This document shows positions 15,130-28,910 of a DNA stretch of 64,000 bases, one piece after another. Each line of letters starts with the position of its first letter. Position 1 is the first letter of the stretch. Both the position numbers and the translations under genes were made by a program. The stretch spans positions 682,001 through 746,000 of the forward strand of contig NW_025963576.1 of the NCBI RefSeq assembly GCF_910591885.1. The letters run 5' to 3'. Source of the stretch: Bombus terrestris (taxonomy: Eukaryota; Arthropoda; Insecta; Hymenoptera; Apidae). The notes under the pieces were generated by a model. The model did not search any database and was not told the DNA's origin. It saw only the letters and a program-made list of their open reading frames with translations.

Positions 15130-17910
15130 GGGACAACGTGGGACAACGTGGGACAACGTGGGACAACGTGGGACAACGTGGGACAACGTAGGACAACGTG
15201 GGACAACGTGGGACACCGTGGGACACAGTTGGACACCGTGGGACACCGTTGGGCACCGTTGGACATCGTTGGACACCGTGGGACAACGTGGGACAACGTG
15301 GGACACCGTGGGACAACGTGGGACAACGTGGGACAACGTGGGACAACGTGGGACACCGTTGGACACCGTTGGACATCGTTGGACACCGTGGGACAACGTG
15401 GGACAACGTGGGACAACGTGGGACAACGTGGGACAACGTAGGACAACGTGGGACAACGTAGGACAACGTGGGACAACGTGGGACACCGTTGGACATCGTT
15501 GGACAACGTGGGACATCGTGGGACAACGTGGGACAACGTGGGACAACGTGGGACACCGTTGGACAACGTGGGACACCGTTGGACATCGTTGGACACCGTG
15601 GGACAACGTGGGACAACGTGGGACAACGTGGGACAACGTGGGACAACGTGGGACAACGTAGGACAACGTGGGACAACGTGGGACAACGTGGGACAACGTG
15701 GGACAACGTGGGACAACGTGGGACAACGTGGGACAACGTGGGACAACGTGGGACAACGTGGGACACCGTTGGACATCGTTGGACACCGTGGGACAACGTG
15801 GGACAACGTGGGACAACGTGGGACAACGTGGGACACCGTTGGACACCGTTGGACATCGCTGGACACCGTTGGACACCGTGGGACAACGTGGGACAACGTG
15901 GGACAACGTGGGACAACGTGGGACAACGTGGGACAACGTAGGACAACGTGGGACAACGTGGGACACCGTTGGACATCGTTGGACAACGTGGGACATCGTG
16001 GGACAACGTGGGACAACGTGGGACAACGTGGGACAACGTGGGACATCGTGGGACAACGTGGGACAACGTGGGACAACGTGGGAAAACGTGGGACACCGTT
16101 GGACACCGTGGGACACCGTTGGACACCGTTGGACACCGTGGGACAACGTGGGACAACGTGGGACACCGTTGGACACCGTTGGACATCGTTGGACACCGTT
16201 GGACACCGTGGGACAACGTGGGACAACGTGGGACAACGTGGGACAACGTGGGACAACGTGGGACAACGTAGGACAACGTGGGACAACGTGGGACACCGTT
16301 GGACATCGTTGGACAACGTGGGACATCGTGGGACAACGTGGGACAACGTGGGACAACGTGGGACAACGTGGGACATCGTGGGACAACGTGGGACAACGTG
16401 GGACAACGTGGGACAACGTGGGACAACGTGGGACACCGTGGGACACCGTTGGACACCGTTGGACACCGTGGGACAACGTGGGACAACGTGGGACACCGTG
16501 GGACAACGTGGGACACCGTTGGACACCGTTGGACATCGTTGGACACCGTTGGACACCGTGGGACAACGTGCGACAACGTGGGACAACGTGGGACAACGTG
16601 GGACAACGTGGGACAACGTAGGACAACGTGGGACAACGTGGGACACCGTTGGACATCGTTGGACAACGTGGGACATCGTGGGACAACGTGGGACAACGTG
16701 GGACTCCGTTGGACACCGTTGGACATCGTTGGACAACGTGGGACACCGTTGGACATCGTTGGACAACGTGGGACAACGTGGGACAACGTGGGACAACGTG
16801 GGACAACGTGGGACAACGTGGGACACCGTCGGACACCGTTGGACATCGTTGGACACCGTTGGACACCGTGGGACAACGTGGGACAACGTGGGACAACGTG
16901 GGACAACGTGGGACAACGTGGGACAACGTGGGACAACGTGGGACAACGTAGGACAACGTGGGACAACGTGGGACACCGTTGGACATCGTTGGACAACGTG
17001 GGATATCGTGGGACAACGTGGGACAACGTGGGACAACGTGGGACAACGTGGGACACCGTTGGACACCGTGGGACACCGTTGGACACCGTTGGACACCGTG
17101 GGACACCGTTGGACACCGCTGGACATCGTTGGACACCGTGGGACAACGTGGGACAACGTGGGACAACGTGGGACAACGTGGGACAACGTGGGACAACGTG
17201 GGACAACGTGGGACAACGTGGGACAACGTGGGACAACGTGGGACAACGTGGGACAACGTAGGACAACGTAGGACAACGTGGGACACCGTTGGACATCGTT
17301 GGACAACGTGGGACATCGTTGGACACCGTTGGACACCGTGGGACAACGTGGGACAACGTGGGACAACGTGGGACAACGTGGGACAACGTGGGACATCGTG
17401 GGACAACGTGGGACAACGTGGGACAACGTGGGACAACGTGGGACAACGTGGGACACCGTTGGACATCGTTGGACACCGTGGGACAACGTGGGACAACGTG
17501 GGACAACGTGGGACACCGTTGGACACCGTTGGACATCGTTGGACACCGTTGGACACCGTGGGACAACGTGGGACACCGTTGGACATCGTTGGACAACGTG
17601 GGACATCGTGGGACATCGTGGGACAACGTGGGACAACGTGGGACAACGTGGGACAACGTGGGACACCGTTGGACAACGTGGGACACCGTTGGACATCGTT
17701 GGACACCGTGGGACAACGTGGGACAACGTGGGACAACGTGGGACACCGTTGGACACCGTTGGACATCGTTGGACATCGTTGGACATCGTGGGACACCGTT
17801 GGACATCGTTGGACATCGTTGGACACCGTTGGACATCGTTGGACATCGTTGGACATCGTTGGACAACGTGGGACACCGTTGGACATCGTGGGACATCGTG
17901 GGACAACGTG
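15130..17910. repeat. Higher-order repeat block R3, copy A
   Basis: About 2.8 kb matching copy B at a constant offset of 3,510. I checked GGACACAGTT at 15,221, GGAAAACGTG at 16,081, CGACAACGTG at 16,571, GGACTCCGTT at 16,701, GGACACCGTC at 16,821, GGATATCGTG at 17,001 and the paired AGG units at 17,251 and 17,261. I saw no whole-unit gain or loss between A and B over about 280 units, only scattered substitutions such as TGGACATCGT near 17,291 where copies B and C have TGGACATTGT. Confidence 0.93.
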
Positions 17911-17940
17911 GGACAACGTGGGACAACGTGGGACAACGTG

Positions 17941-18640
17941 GGACACCGTGGGACACAGTTGGACACCGTGGGACACCGTTGGGCACCGTTGGACATCGTT
18001 GGACACCGTGGGACAACGTGGGACAACGTGGGACACCGTGGGACAACGTGGGACAACGTGGGACAACGTGGGACAACGTGGGACACCGTTGGACACCGTT
18101 GGACATCGTTGGACACCGTGGGACAACGTGGGACAACGTGGGACAACGTGGGACAACGTGGGACAACGTAGGACAACGTGGGACAACGTGGGACAACGTG
18201 GGACAACGTGGGACAACGTGGGACAACGTAGGACAACGTGGGACAACGTGGGACAACGTGGGACAACGTGGGACAACGTGGGACAACGTGGGACAACGTG
18301 GGACAACGTGGGACAACGTGGGACAACGTGGGACACCGTGGGACATCGTTGGACACCGTGGGACAACGTGGGACAACGTGGGACAACGTGGGACAACGTG
18401 GGACACCGTTGGACACCGTTGGACATCGCTGGACACCGTTGGACACCGTGGGACAACGTGGGACAACGTGGGACAACGTGGGACAACGTGGGACAACGTG
18501 GGACAACGTAGGACAACGTGGGACAACGTGGGACACCGTTGGACATCGTTGGACAACGTGGGACATCGTGGGACAACGTGGGACAACGTGGGACAACGTG
18601 GGACAACGTGGGACATCGTGGGACAACGTGGGACAACGTG
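17941..18640. repeat. Partial repeat of the R3 head linking copies A and B
   Basis: This stretch restarts the R3 head: GGACACAGTT at 17,951 is followed by the GGGCACCGTT unit and the same order of spacer words seen from 15,221 and again from 18,731. The offsets are 2,730 and 780. It reads as a truncated R3 copy of about 0.7 kb lying before copy B. Confidence 0.8.
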
Positions 18641-21420
18641 GGACAACGTGGGACAACGTGGGACAACGTGGGACAACGTGGGACAACGTGGGACAACGTA
18701 GGACAACGTGGGACAACGTGGGACACCGTGGGACACAGTTGGACACCGTGGGACACCGTTGGGCACCGTTGGACATCGTTGGACACCGTGGGACAACGTG
18801 GGACAACGTGGGACACCGTGGGACAACGTGGGACAACGTGGGACAACGTGGGACAACGTGGGACACCGTTGGACACCGTTGGACAACGTTGGACACCGTG
18901 GGACAACGTGGGACAACGTGGGACAACGTGGGACAACGTGGGACAACGTAGGACAACGTGGGACAACGTAGGACAACGTGGGACAACGTGGGACACCGTT
19001 GGACATCGTTGGACAACGTGGGACATCGTGGGACAACGTGGGACAACGTGGGACAACGTGGGACACCGTTGGACAACGTGGGACACCGTTGGACATCGTT
19101 GGACACCGTGGGACAACGTGGGACAACGTGGGACAACGTGGGACAACGTGGGACAACGTGGGACAACGTAGGACAACGTGGGACAACGTGGGACAACGTG
19201 GGACAACGTGGGACAACGTGGGACAACGTGGGACAACGTGGGACAACGTGGGACAACGTGGGACAACGTGGGACACCGTTGGACATCGTTGGACACCGTG
19301 GGACAACGTGGGACAACGTGGGACAACGTGGGACAACGTGGGACACCGTTGGACACCGTTGGACATCGCTGGACACCGTTGGACACCGTGGGACAACGTG
19401 GGACAACGTGGGACAACGTGGGACAACGTGGGACAACGTGGGACAACGTAGGACAACGTGGGACAACGTGGGACACCGTTGGACATCGTTGGACAACGTG
19501 GGACATCGTGGGACAACGTGGGACAACGTGGGACAACGTGGGACAACGTGGGACATCGTGGGACAACGTGGGACAACGTGGGACAACGTGGGAAAACGTG
19601 GGACACCGTTGGACACCGTGGGACACCGTTGGACACCGTTGGACACCGTGGGACAACGTGGGACAACGTGGGACACCGTTGGACACCGTTGGACATCGCT
19701 GGACACCGTTGGACACCGTGGGACAACGTGGGACAACGTGGGACAACGTGGGACAACGTGGGACAACGTGGGACAACGTAGGACAACGTGGGACAACGTG
19801 GGACACCGTTGGACATCGTTGGACAACGTGGGACATCGTGGGACAACGTGGGACAACGTGGGACAACGTGGGACAACGTGGGACATCGTGGGACAACGTG
19901 GGACAACGTGGGACAACGTGGGACAACGTGGGACACCGTTGGACACCGTGGGACACCGTTGGACACCGTTGGACACCGTGGGACAACGTGGGGCAACGTG
20001 GGACACCGTGGGACAACGTGGGACACCGTTGGACACCGTTGGACATCGTTGGACACCGTTGGACACCGTGGGACAACGTGCGACAACGTGGGACAACGTG
20101 GGACAACGTGGGACAACGTGGGACAACGTAGGACAACGTGGGACAACGTGGGACACCGTTGGACATCGTTGGACAACGTGGGACATCGTGGGACAACGTG
20201 GGACAACGTGGGACTCCGTTGGACACCGTTGGACATCGTTGGACAACGTGGGACACCGTTGGACATCGTTGGACAACGTGGGACATCGTGGGACAACGTG
20301 GGACAACGTGGGACAACGTGGGACAACGTGGGACACCGTCGGACACCGTTGGACATCGTTGGACACCGTTGGACACCGTGGGACAACGTGGGACAACGTG
20401 GGACAACGTGGGACAACGTGGGACAACGTGGGACAACGTGGGACAACGTGGGACAACGTAGGACAACGTGGGACAACGTGGGACACCGTTGGACATCGTT
20501 GGACAACGTGGGATATCGTGGGACAACGTGGGACAACGTGGGACAACGTGGGACAACGTGGGACACCGTTGGACACCGTGGGACACCGTTGGACACCGTT
20601 GGACACCGTGGGACACCGTTGGACACCGCTGGACATCGTTGGACACCGTGGGACAACGTGGGACAACGTGGGACAACGTGGGACAACGTGGGACAACGTG
20701 GGACAACGTGGGACAACGTGGGACAACGTGGGACAACGTGGGACAACGTGGGACAACGTGGGACAACGTAGGACAACGTAGGACAACGTGGGACACCGTT
20801 GGACATTGTTGGACAACGTGGGACATCGTTGGACACCGTTGGACACCGTGGGACAACGTGGGACAACGTGGGACAACGTGGGACAACGTGGGACAACGTG
20901 GGACATCGTGGGACAACGTGGGACAACGTGGGACAACGTGGGACAACGTGGGACAACGTGGGACACCGTTGGACATCGTTGGACACCGTGGGACAACGTG
21001 GGACAACGTGGGACAACGTGGGACACCGTTGGACACCGTTGGACATCGTTGGACACCGTTGGACACCGTGGGACAACGTGGGACACCGTTGGACATCGTT
21101 GGACAACGTGGGACATCGTGGGACATCGTGGGACAACGTGGGACAACGTGGGACAACGTGGGACAACGTGGGACACCGTTGGACAACGTGGGACACCGTT
21201 GGACATCGTTGGACACCGTGGGACAACGTGGGACAACGTGGGACAACGTGGGACACCGTTGGACACCGTTGGACATCGTTGGACATCGTTGGACATCGTG
21301 GGACACCGTTGGACATCGTTGGACATCGTTGGACACCGTTGGACATCGTTGGACATCGTTGGACATCGTTGGACAACGTGGGACACCGTTGGACATCGTG
21401 GGACATCGTGGGACAACGTG
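18640..21420. repeat. Higher-order repeat block R3, copy B
   Basis: Middle copy of R3, aligned to A at 3,510 throughout and to C at 4,020, 4,000, 3,990 and 3,900 in turn. Anchors: GGACACAGTT 18,731, GGAAAACGTG 19,591, CGACAACGTG 20,081, GGACTCCGTT 20,211, GGACACCGTC 20,331, GGATATCGTG 20,511, paired AGG units at 20,761 and 20,771, and GGACATTGTT 20,801. Confidence 0.93.
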
Positions 21421-22090
21421 GGACAACGTGGGACAACGTGGGACAACGTGGGACACCGTTGGACAACGTGGGACACCGTTGGACATCGTTGGACACCGTG
21501 GGACAACGTGGGACAACGTGGGACAACGTGGGACACCGTTGGACACCGTTGGACATCGTTGGACATCGTTGGACATCGTGGGACACCGTTGGACATCGTT
21601 GGACACCGTTGGACATCGTTGGACACCGTGGGACAACGTGGGACAACGTGGGACAACGTGGGACAACGTGGGACACCGTTGGACACCGTTGGACATCGCT
21701 GGACACCGTTGGACACCGTGGGACAACGTGGGACAACGTGGGACAACGTGGGACAACGTGGGACATCGTGGGACAACGTGGGACAACGTGGGACAACGTG
21801 GGACAACGTGGGACACCGTTGGACACCGTGGGACACCGTTGGACACCGTGGGACAACGTGGGACAACGTGGGACACCGTGGGACAACGTGGGACACCGTT
21901 GGACAACGTGGGACACCGTTGGACACCGTTGGACATCGTTGGACACCGTTGGACACCGTGGGACATCGTTGGACAACGTGGGACATCGTGGGACAACGTG
22001 GGACAACGTGGGACAACGTGGGACAACGTGGGACACCGTTGGACACCGTTGGACATCGTTGGACACCGTTGGACACCGTGGGACAACGTG

Positions 22091-22760
22091 GGACAACGTG
22101 GGACAACGTGGGACACCGTGGGACAACGTGGGACACCGTTGGACACCGCTGGACATCGTTGGACACCGTTGGACACCGTGGGACAACGTGGGACAACGTG
22201 GGACAACGTGGGACAACGTGGGACAACGTGGGACAACGTAGGACAACGTGGGACAACGTGGGACACCGTTGGACATCGTTGGACACCGTTGGACACCGTG
22301 GGACAACGTGGGACAACGTGGGACAACGTGGGACAACGTGGGACAACGTGGGACACCGTTGGACACCGTTGGACATCGTTGGACACCGTTGGACACCGTG
22401 GGACAACGTGGGACAACGTGGGACAACGTGGGACAACGTGGGACAACGTGGGACAACGTAGGACAACGTGGGACAACGTGGGACACCGTTGGACATCGTT
22501 GGACAACGTGGGACATCGTGGGACAACGTGGGACAACGTGGGACAACGTGGGACAACGTGGGACACCGTTGGACACCGTTGGACATCGTTGGACACCGTT
22601 GGACACCGTGGGACAACGTGGGACAACGTGGGACAACGTGGGACAACGTGGGACAACGTGGGACAACGTGGGACAACGTGGGACAACGTAGGACAACGTG
22701 GGACAACGTGGGACACCGTTGGACATCGTTGGACAACGTGGGACATCGTGGGACACCGCT
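22091..22760. repeat. 670-base segment shared with 14,211-14,880
   Basis: Matches the end of R2 copy 2 at a constant offset of 7,880, including three AGG units spaced 220 and 230 bases apart (plus-strand GTA ends at 14,351, 14,571, 14,801 and 22,231, 22,451, 22,681) and the following GGACACCGCT. The match breaks immediately after 22,760, where R3 copy C begins. Confidence 0.88.
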
Positions 22761-22770
22761 GGACAGCGTG

Positions 22771-25290
22771 GGACACCGTTGGGCACCGTTGGACATCGTT
22801 GGACACCGTGGGACAACGTGGGACAACGTGGGACACCGTGGGACAACGTGGGACAACGTGGGACAACGTGGGACAACGTGGGACACCGTTGGACACCGTT
22901 GGACATCGTTGGACACCGTGGGACAACGTGGGACAACGTGGGACAACGTGGGACAACGTGGGACAACGTAGGACAACGTGGGACAACGTGGGACACCGTT
23001 GGACATCGTTGGACAACGTGGGACATCGTGGGACAACGTGGGACAACGTGGGACAACGTGGGACACCGTTGGACAACGTGGGACACCGTTGGACATCGTT
23101 GGACACCGTGGGACAACGTGGGACAACGTGGGACAACGTGGGACAACGTGGGACAACGTGGGACAACGTAGGACAACGTGGGACAACGTGGGACAACGTG
23201 GGACAACGTGGGACAACGTGGGACAACGTGGGACAACGTGGGACAACGTGGGACAACGTGGGACAACGTGGGACACCGTTGGACATCGTTGGACACCGTG
23301 GGACAACGTGGGACAACGTGGGACAACGTGGGACAACGTGGGACACCGTTGGACACCGTTGGACATCGCTGGACACCGTTGGACACCATGGGACAACGTG
23401 GGACAACGTGGGACAACGTGGGACAACGTGGGACAACGTGGGACAACGTAGGACAACGTGGGACAACGTGGGACACCGTTGGACATCGTTGGACAACGTG
23501 GGACATCGTGGGACAACGTGGGACAACGTGGGACAACGTGGGACAACGTGGGACATCGTGGGACAACGTGGGACAACGTGGGACAACGTGGGACAACGTG
23601 GGACACCGTTGGACACCGTGGGACACCGTTGGACACCGTTGGACACCGTGGGACAACGTGGGACAACGTGGGACACCGTTGGACACCGTTGGACATCGCT
23701 GGACACCGTTGGACACCGTGGGACAACGTGGGACAACGTGGGACAACGTGGGACAACGTGGGACAACGTGGGACAACGTAGGACAACGTGGGACAACGTG
23801 GGACACCGTTGGACATCGTTGGACAACGTGGGACATCGTGGGACAACGTGGGACAACGTGGGACAACGTGGGACAACGTGGGACATCGTGGGACAACGTG
23901 GGACAACGTGGGACAACGTGGGACAACGTGGGACACCGTTGGACACCGTGGGACACCGTTGGACACCGTTGGACACCGTGGGACAACGTGGGACAACGTG
24001 GGACACCGTGGGACAACGTGGGACACCGTGGGACACCGTTGGACATCGTTGGACACCGTTGGACACCGTGGGACAACGTGCGACAACGTGGGACAACGTG
24101 GGACAACGTGGGACAACGTGGGACAACGTAGGACAACGTGGGACAACGTGGGACACCGTTGGACATCGTTGGACAACGTGGGACATCGTGGGACAACGTG
24201 GGACAACGTGGGACTCCGTTGGACACCGTTGGACATCGTTGGACAACGTGGGACACCGTTGGACATCGTTGGACAACGTGGGACATCGTGGGACAACGTG
24301 GGACAACGTGGGACAACGTGGGACAACGTGGGACACCGTTGGACACCGTTGGACATCGTTGGACACCGTTGGACACCGTGGGACAACGTGGGACAACGTG
24401 GGACAACGTGGGACAACGTGGGACAACGTGGGACAACGTGGGACAACGTGGGACAACGTAGGACAACGTGGGACAACGTGGGACACCGTTGGACATCGTT
24501 GGACAACGTGGGACATCGTGGGACAACGTGGGACAACGTGGGACAACGTGGGACACCGTTGGACACCGTGGGACACCGTTGGACACCGTTGGACACCGTG
24601 GGACACCGTTGGACACCGCTGGACATCGTTGGACACCGTGGGACAACGTGGGACAACGTGGGACAACGTGGGACAACGTGGGACAACGTGGGACAACGTG
24701 GGACAACGTGGGACAACGTGGGACAACGTGGGACAACGTGGGACAACGTGGGACAACGTAGGACAACGTAGGACAACGTGGGACACCGTTGGACATTGTT
24801 GGACAACGTGGGACATCGTTGGACACCGTTGGACACCGTGGGACAACGTGGGACAACGTGGGACAACGTGGGACAACGTGGGACAACGTGGGACATCGTG
24901 GGACAACGTGGGACAACGTGGGACAACGTGGGACAACGTGGGACAACGTGGGACACCGTTGGACATCGTTGGACACCGTGGGACAACGTGGGACAACGTG
25001 GGACAACGTGGGACATCGTGGGACATCGTGGGACAACGTGGGACAACGTGGGACAACGTGGGACAACGTGGGACACCGTTGGACAACGTGGGACACCGTT
25101 GGACATCGTTGGACACCGTGGGACAACGTGGGACAACGTGGGACAACGTGGGACACCGTTGGACACCGTTGGACATCGTTGGACATCGTTGGACATCGTG
25201 GGACACCGTTGGACATCGTTGGACATCGTTGGACACCGTTGGACATCGTTGGACATCGTTGGACATCGTTGGACAACGTGGGACACCGTT
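22771..25290. repeat. Higher-order repeat block R3, copy C
   Basis: Third R3 copy. It starts at the unit equivalent to 18,751 and lacks the first units of the head, including GGACACAGTT. Relative to B it has lost 20 bases near 22,971, one unit near 24,540 and about 100 bases near 25,010. Anchors: GGGCACCGTT 22,781, GGACATCGCT 23,361, CGACAACGTG 24,081, GGACTCCGTT 24,211, paired AGG units at 24,751 and 24,761, and GGACATTGTT 24,791. It diverges near 25,290, where the TGAACACCGT and TGGACATCGG markers return. Confidence 0.9.
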
Positions 25291-25299
25291 GGACATCGT

Positions 25300-27560
25300 T
25301 GGACACCGTGGGACAACGTGGGACAACGTGGGACAACGTGGGACACCGTTGGACACCGTTGGACATCGTTGGACACCGTTGGACACCGTGGGACAACGTG
25401 GGACAACGTGGGACAACGTGGGACAACGTGGGACAACGTGGGACAACGTGGGACAACGTGGGACACCGTTGAACACCGTGGGACACCGTTGGACAACGTG
25501 GGACAACGTGGGACAACGTGGGACAACGTGGGACAACGTGGGACACCGTTGGACACCGTTGGACATCGGTGGACATCGTGGGACAACGTGGGACATCGTT
25601 GGACACCGTTGGACACCGTGGGACAACGTGGGACAACGTGGGACAACGTGGGACAACGTGGGACAACGTGGGACATCGTGGGACAACGTGGGACAACGTG
25701 GGACAACGTGGGACAACGTGGGACAACGTGGGACACCGTTGGACATCGTTGGACACCGTGGGACAACGTGGGACAACGTGGGACAACGTGGGACAACGTG
25801 GGACAACGTGGGACAACGTGGGACAACGTAGGACAACGTGGGACAACGTGGGGCACCGTTGGACATTGTTGGACAACGTGGGACATCGTTGGACACCGTT
25901 GGACACCGTGGGACAACGTGGGACAACGTGGGACATCGTTGGACACCGTGGGACAACGTGGGACAACCTGGGACAACGTGGGAAAACATGGAACAACGTG
26001 GGACAACGTGGGACAACGTGGGACAACGTGGGACACCGTGGGACAACGTGGGACACCGTTGGACACCGTTGGACATCGTTGGACACCGTTGGACACCGTG
26101 GGACAACGTGGGACAACGTGGGACAACGTGGGACAACGTGGGACACCGTTGAACACCGTGGGACAACGTGGGACAACGTGGGACAACGTGGGACAACGTG
26201 GGACAACGTGGGACAACGTGGGGCACCGTTGGACATTGTTGGACAACGTGGGACATCGTTGGACACCGTTGGACACCGTGGGACAACGTGGGACAACGTG
26301 GGACAACGTGGGACAACGTGGGACAACGTGGGACATCGTGGGACAACGTGGGACAACGTGGGACAACGTGGGACAACGTGGGACAACGTGGGACACCGTT
26401 GGACATCGTTGGACACCGTGGGACAACGTGGGACAACGTGGGACACCGTGGGACACCGTTGGACAACGTGGGTCAACGTGGGACAACTTGGGACATCGTT
26501 GGACATCGTTGGACATCGTGGGACACCGTTGGACATCGTTGGACATCGTTGGACACCGTTGGACATCGTTGGACATCGTTGGACATCGTTGGATACCGTT
26601 GGACACCGTTGGACACCGTTGGACACCGTTGGACATCGGTGGACATCGTGGGACACCGTTGGACACCGTTGGACATCGTTGGACACCGTTGGACACCGTG
26701 GGACAACGTGGGACAACGTGGGACAACGTGGGACAACGTGGGACAACGTGGGACAACGTGGGACAACGTGGGACAACGTGGGACACCGTTGGATATCGTT
26801 GGACACCGTGGGACAACGTGGGACAACGTGGGACAACGTGGGACAACGTGGGACACCGTTGGACACCGTTGGACACCGTTGGACATCGTTGGACACCGTG
26901 GGACAACGTGGGACAACGTGGGACAACGTGGGAAACCATGGAACAACGTGGGACAACGTGGGACACCGTTGGACATCGTTGGACAACGTGGGACAACGTG
27001 GGACAACGTGGGACAACGTGGGACAACGTGGGACAACGTGGGACACCGTTGGACACCGTGGGACACCGTTGGACACCGTTGGACATCGTTGGACACCGTG
27101 GGACAACGTGGGACAACGTGGGACACCGTTGGACACCGTGGGACACCGTTGGACACCGTTGGACATCGTTGGACACCGTGGGACAACGTGGGACAACCTG
27201 GGACAACGTGGGAAAACATGGAACAACGTGGGACAACGTGGGACAACGTGGGACAACGTGGGACACCGTTGGACATCGTTGGACACCGTGGGACAACGTG
27301 GGACAACGTGGGACACCGTTGGACACCGTTGGACATCGTTGGACACCGTTGGACACCGTGGGACACCGTGGGACAACGTGGGACAACGTGGGACACCGTG
27401 GGACACCGTTGGACAACGTGGGACAACGTGGGACAACGTGGGACATCGTTGGACATCGTTGGACATCGTGGGACACCGTTGGACATCGTTGGACATCGTT
27501 GGACACCGTTGGACATCGTTGGACATCGTTGGACATCGTTGGACACCGTTGGACACCGTG
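25300..27560. repeat. Mixed array re-entering the TGGACATCGG/TGAACACCGT domain
   Basis: After domain II the markers TGAACACCGT (25,470 and 26,150), TGGACATCGG (25,560 and 26,630) and the GGGACAACCT with GGGAAAACAT group (25,970-25,990) return. A cassette of GGGGCACCGT followed by TGGACATTGT appears at 25,850 and 26,220. GGTCAACGTG at 26,471 and GGACAACTTG at 26,481 sit side by side, and the second is a marker shared with the 32-37 kb region. A single TGGATATCGT to GGGAAACCAT segment lies at 26,790-26,940. I could not fit this stretch to one HOR period. Confidence 0.75.
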
Positions 27561-28070
27561 GGACAACGTGGGACAACGTGGGACAACGTGGGACAACGTG
27601 GGACAACGTGGGACAACGTGGGACAACGTGGGACACCGTTGAACACCGTGGGACACCGTTGGACAACGTGGGACAACGTGGGACAACGTGGGACAACGTG
27701 GGACACCGTTGGACACCGTGGGACACCGTTGGACACCGTTGGACATCGTTGGACACCGTGGGACAACGTGGGACAACCTGGGACAACGTGGGAAAACATG
27801 GAACAACGTGGGACAACGTGGGACAACGTGGGACAACGTGGGACACCGTTGGACATCGTTGGACACCGTGGGACAACGTGGGACACCGTTGGACACCGTT
27901 GCACATCGTTGGACACCGTTGGACACCGTTGGACACCGTTGGACATCGGTGGACATCGTGGGACACCGTTGGACACCGTTGGACATCGTTGGACACCGTT
28001 GGACACCGTGGGACAACGTGGGACAACGTGGGACAACGTGGGACAACGTGGGACAACGTGGGACAACGTG
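27561..28070. repeat. Higher-order repeat block R4, copy 1
   Basis: Aligns at offset 1,660 with the copy near 29,221: TGAACACCGT 27,640 and 29,300, GGACAACCTG 27,771 and 29,431, GCACATCGTT 27,901 and 29,561, GGACATCGGT 27,941 and 29,601. GGACAGCGTG at 28,071 marks the point where the two diverge. Confidence 0.88.
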
Positions 28071-28910
28071 GGACAGCGTGGGACAACGTGGGACACCGTT
28101 GGACACCGTTGGACATCGTTGGACATCGTTGGACATCGTGGGACACCGTTGGACATCGTTGGACATCGTTGGACACCGTTGGACATCGTTGGACATCGTT
28201 GGACATCGTTGGACAACGTGGGACACCGTTGGACATCGTTGGACACCGTGGGACAACGTGGGACAACGTGGGACAACGTGGGACACCGTTGGACACCGTT
28301 GGACATCGTTGGACACCGTTGGACACCGTGGGACAACGTGGGACAACGTGGGAAAACGTGGGACAACGTGGGACAACGTGGGACAACGTAGGACAACGTG
28401 GGACAACGTGGGGCACCGTTGGACATTGTTGGACAACGTGGGACATCGTTGGACACCGTTGGACACCGTGGGACAACGTGGGACAACGTGGGACAACGTG
28501 GGACAACGTGGGACAACGTGGGACATCGTGGGACAACGTGGGACAACGTGGGACAACGTGGGACAACGTGGGACAACGTGGGACACCGTTGGACATCGTT
28601 GGACACCGTGGGACAACGTGGGACAACGTGGGACAACGTGGGACACCGTTGGACACCGTTGGACATCGTTGGACACCGTTGGACACCGTGGGACAACGTG
28701 GGACAACGTGGGACAACGTGGGACAACGTGGGACAACGTGGGACAACGTGGGACAACGTGGGTCAACGTGGGACAACGTGGGACAACGTGGGACAACGTG
28801 GGACAACGTGGGACAACGTGGGACAACGTGGGACACCGTTGGACATCGTTGGACACCGTGGGACAACGTGGGACAACGTGGGACACCGTTGGACACCGTT
28901 GGACATCGTT

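Larger units (their letters stand above)
14000..25300. repeat. Domain II: AGG-marked subarray lacking TGGACATCGG and TGAACACCGT
   Basis: Domain defined by variant content. AGGACAACGT units recur throughout (unit starts near 14,360, 14,580, 14,810, 15,660, 15,940, 17,260, 18,700 and many more). TGGACATCGC or TGGACACCGC units are scattered through it. TGGACATCGG, which occurs nearly 50 times in the window, is absent between 13,560 and 25,560. TGAACACCGT is absent between 12,990 and 25,470. The GGGAAAACAT or GGGAAACCAT followed by GGAACAACGT pair is also missing. Domain II therefore looks homogenised separately from the flanking domains. Its left edge grades into R2 copy 2. Confidence 0.85.
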
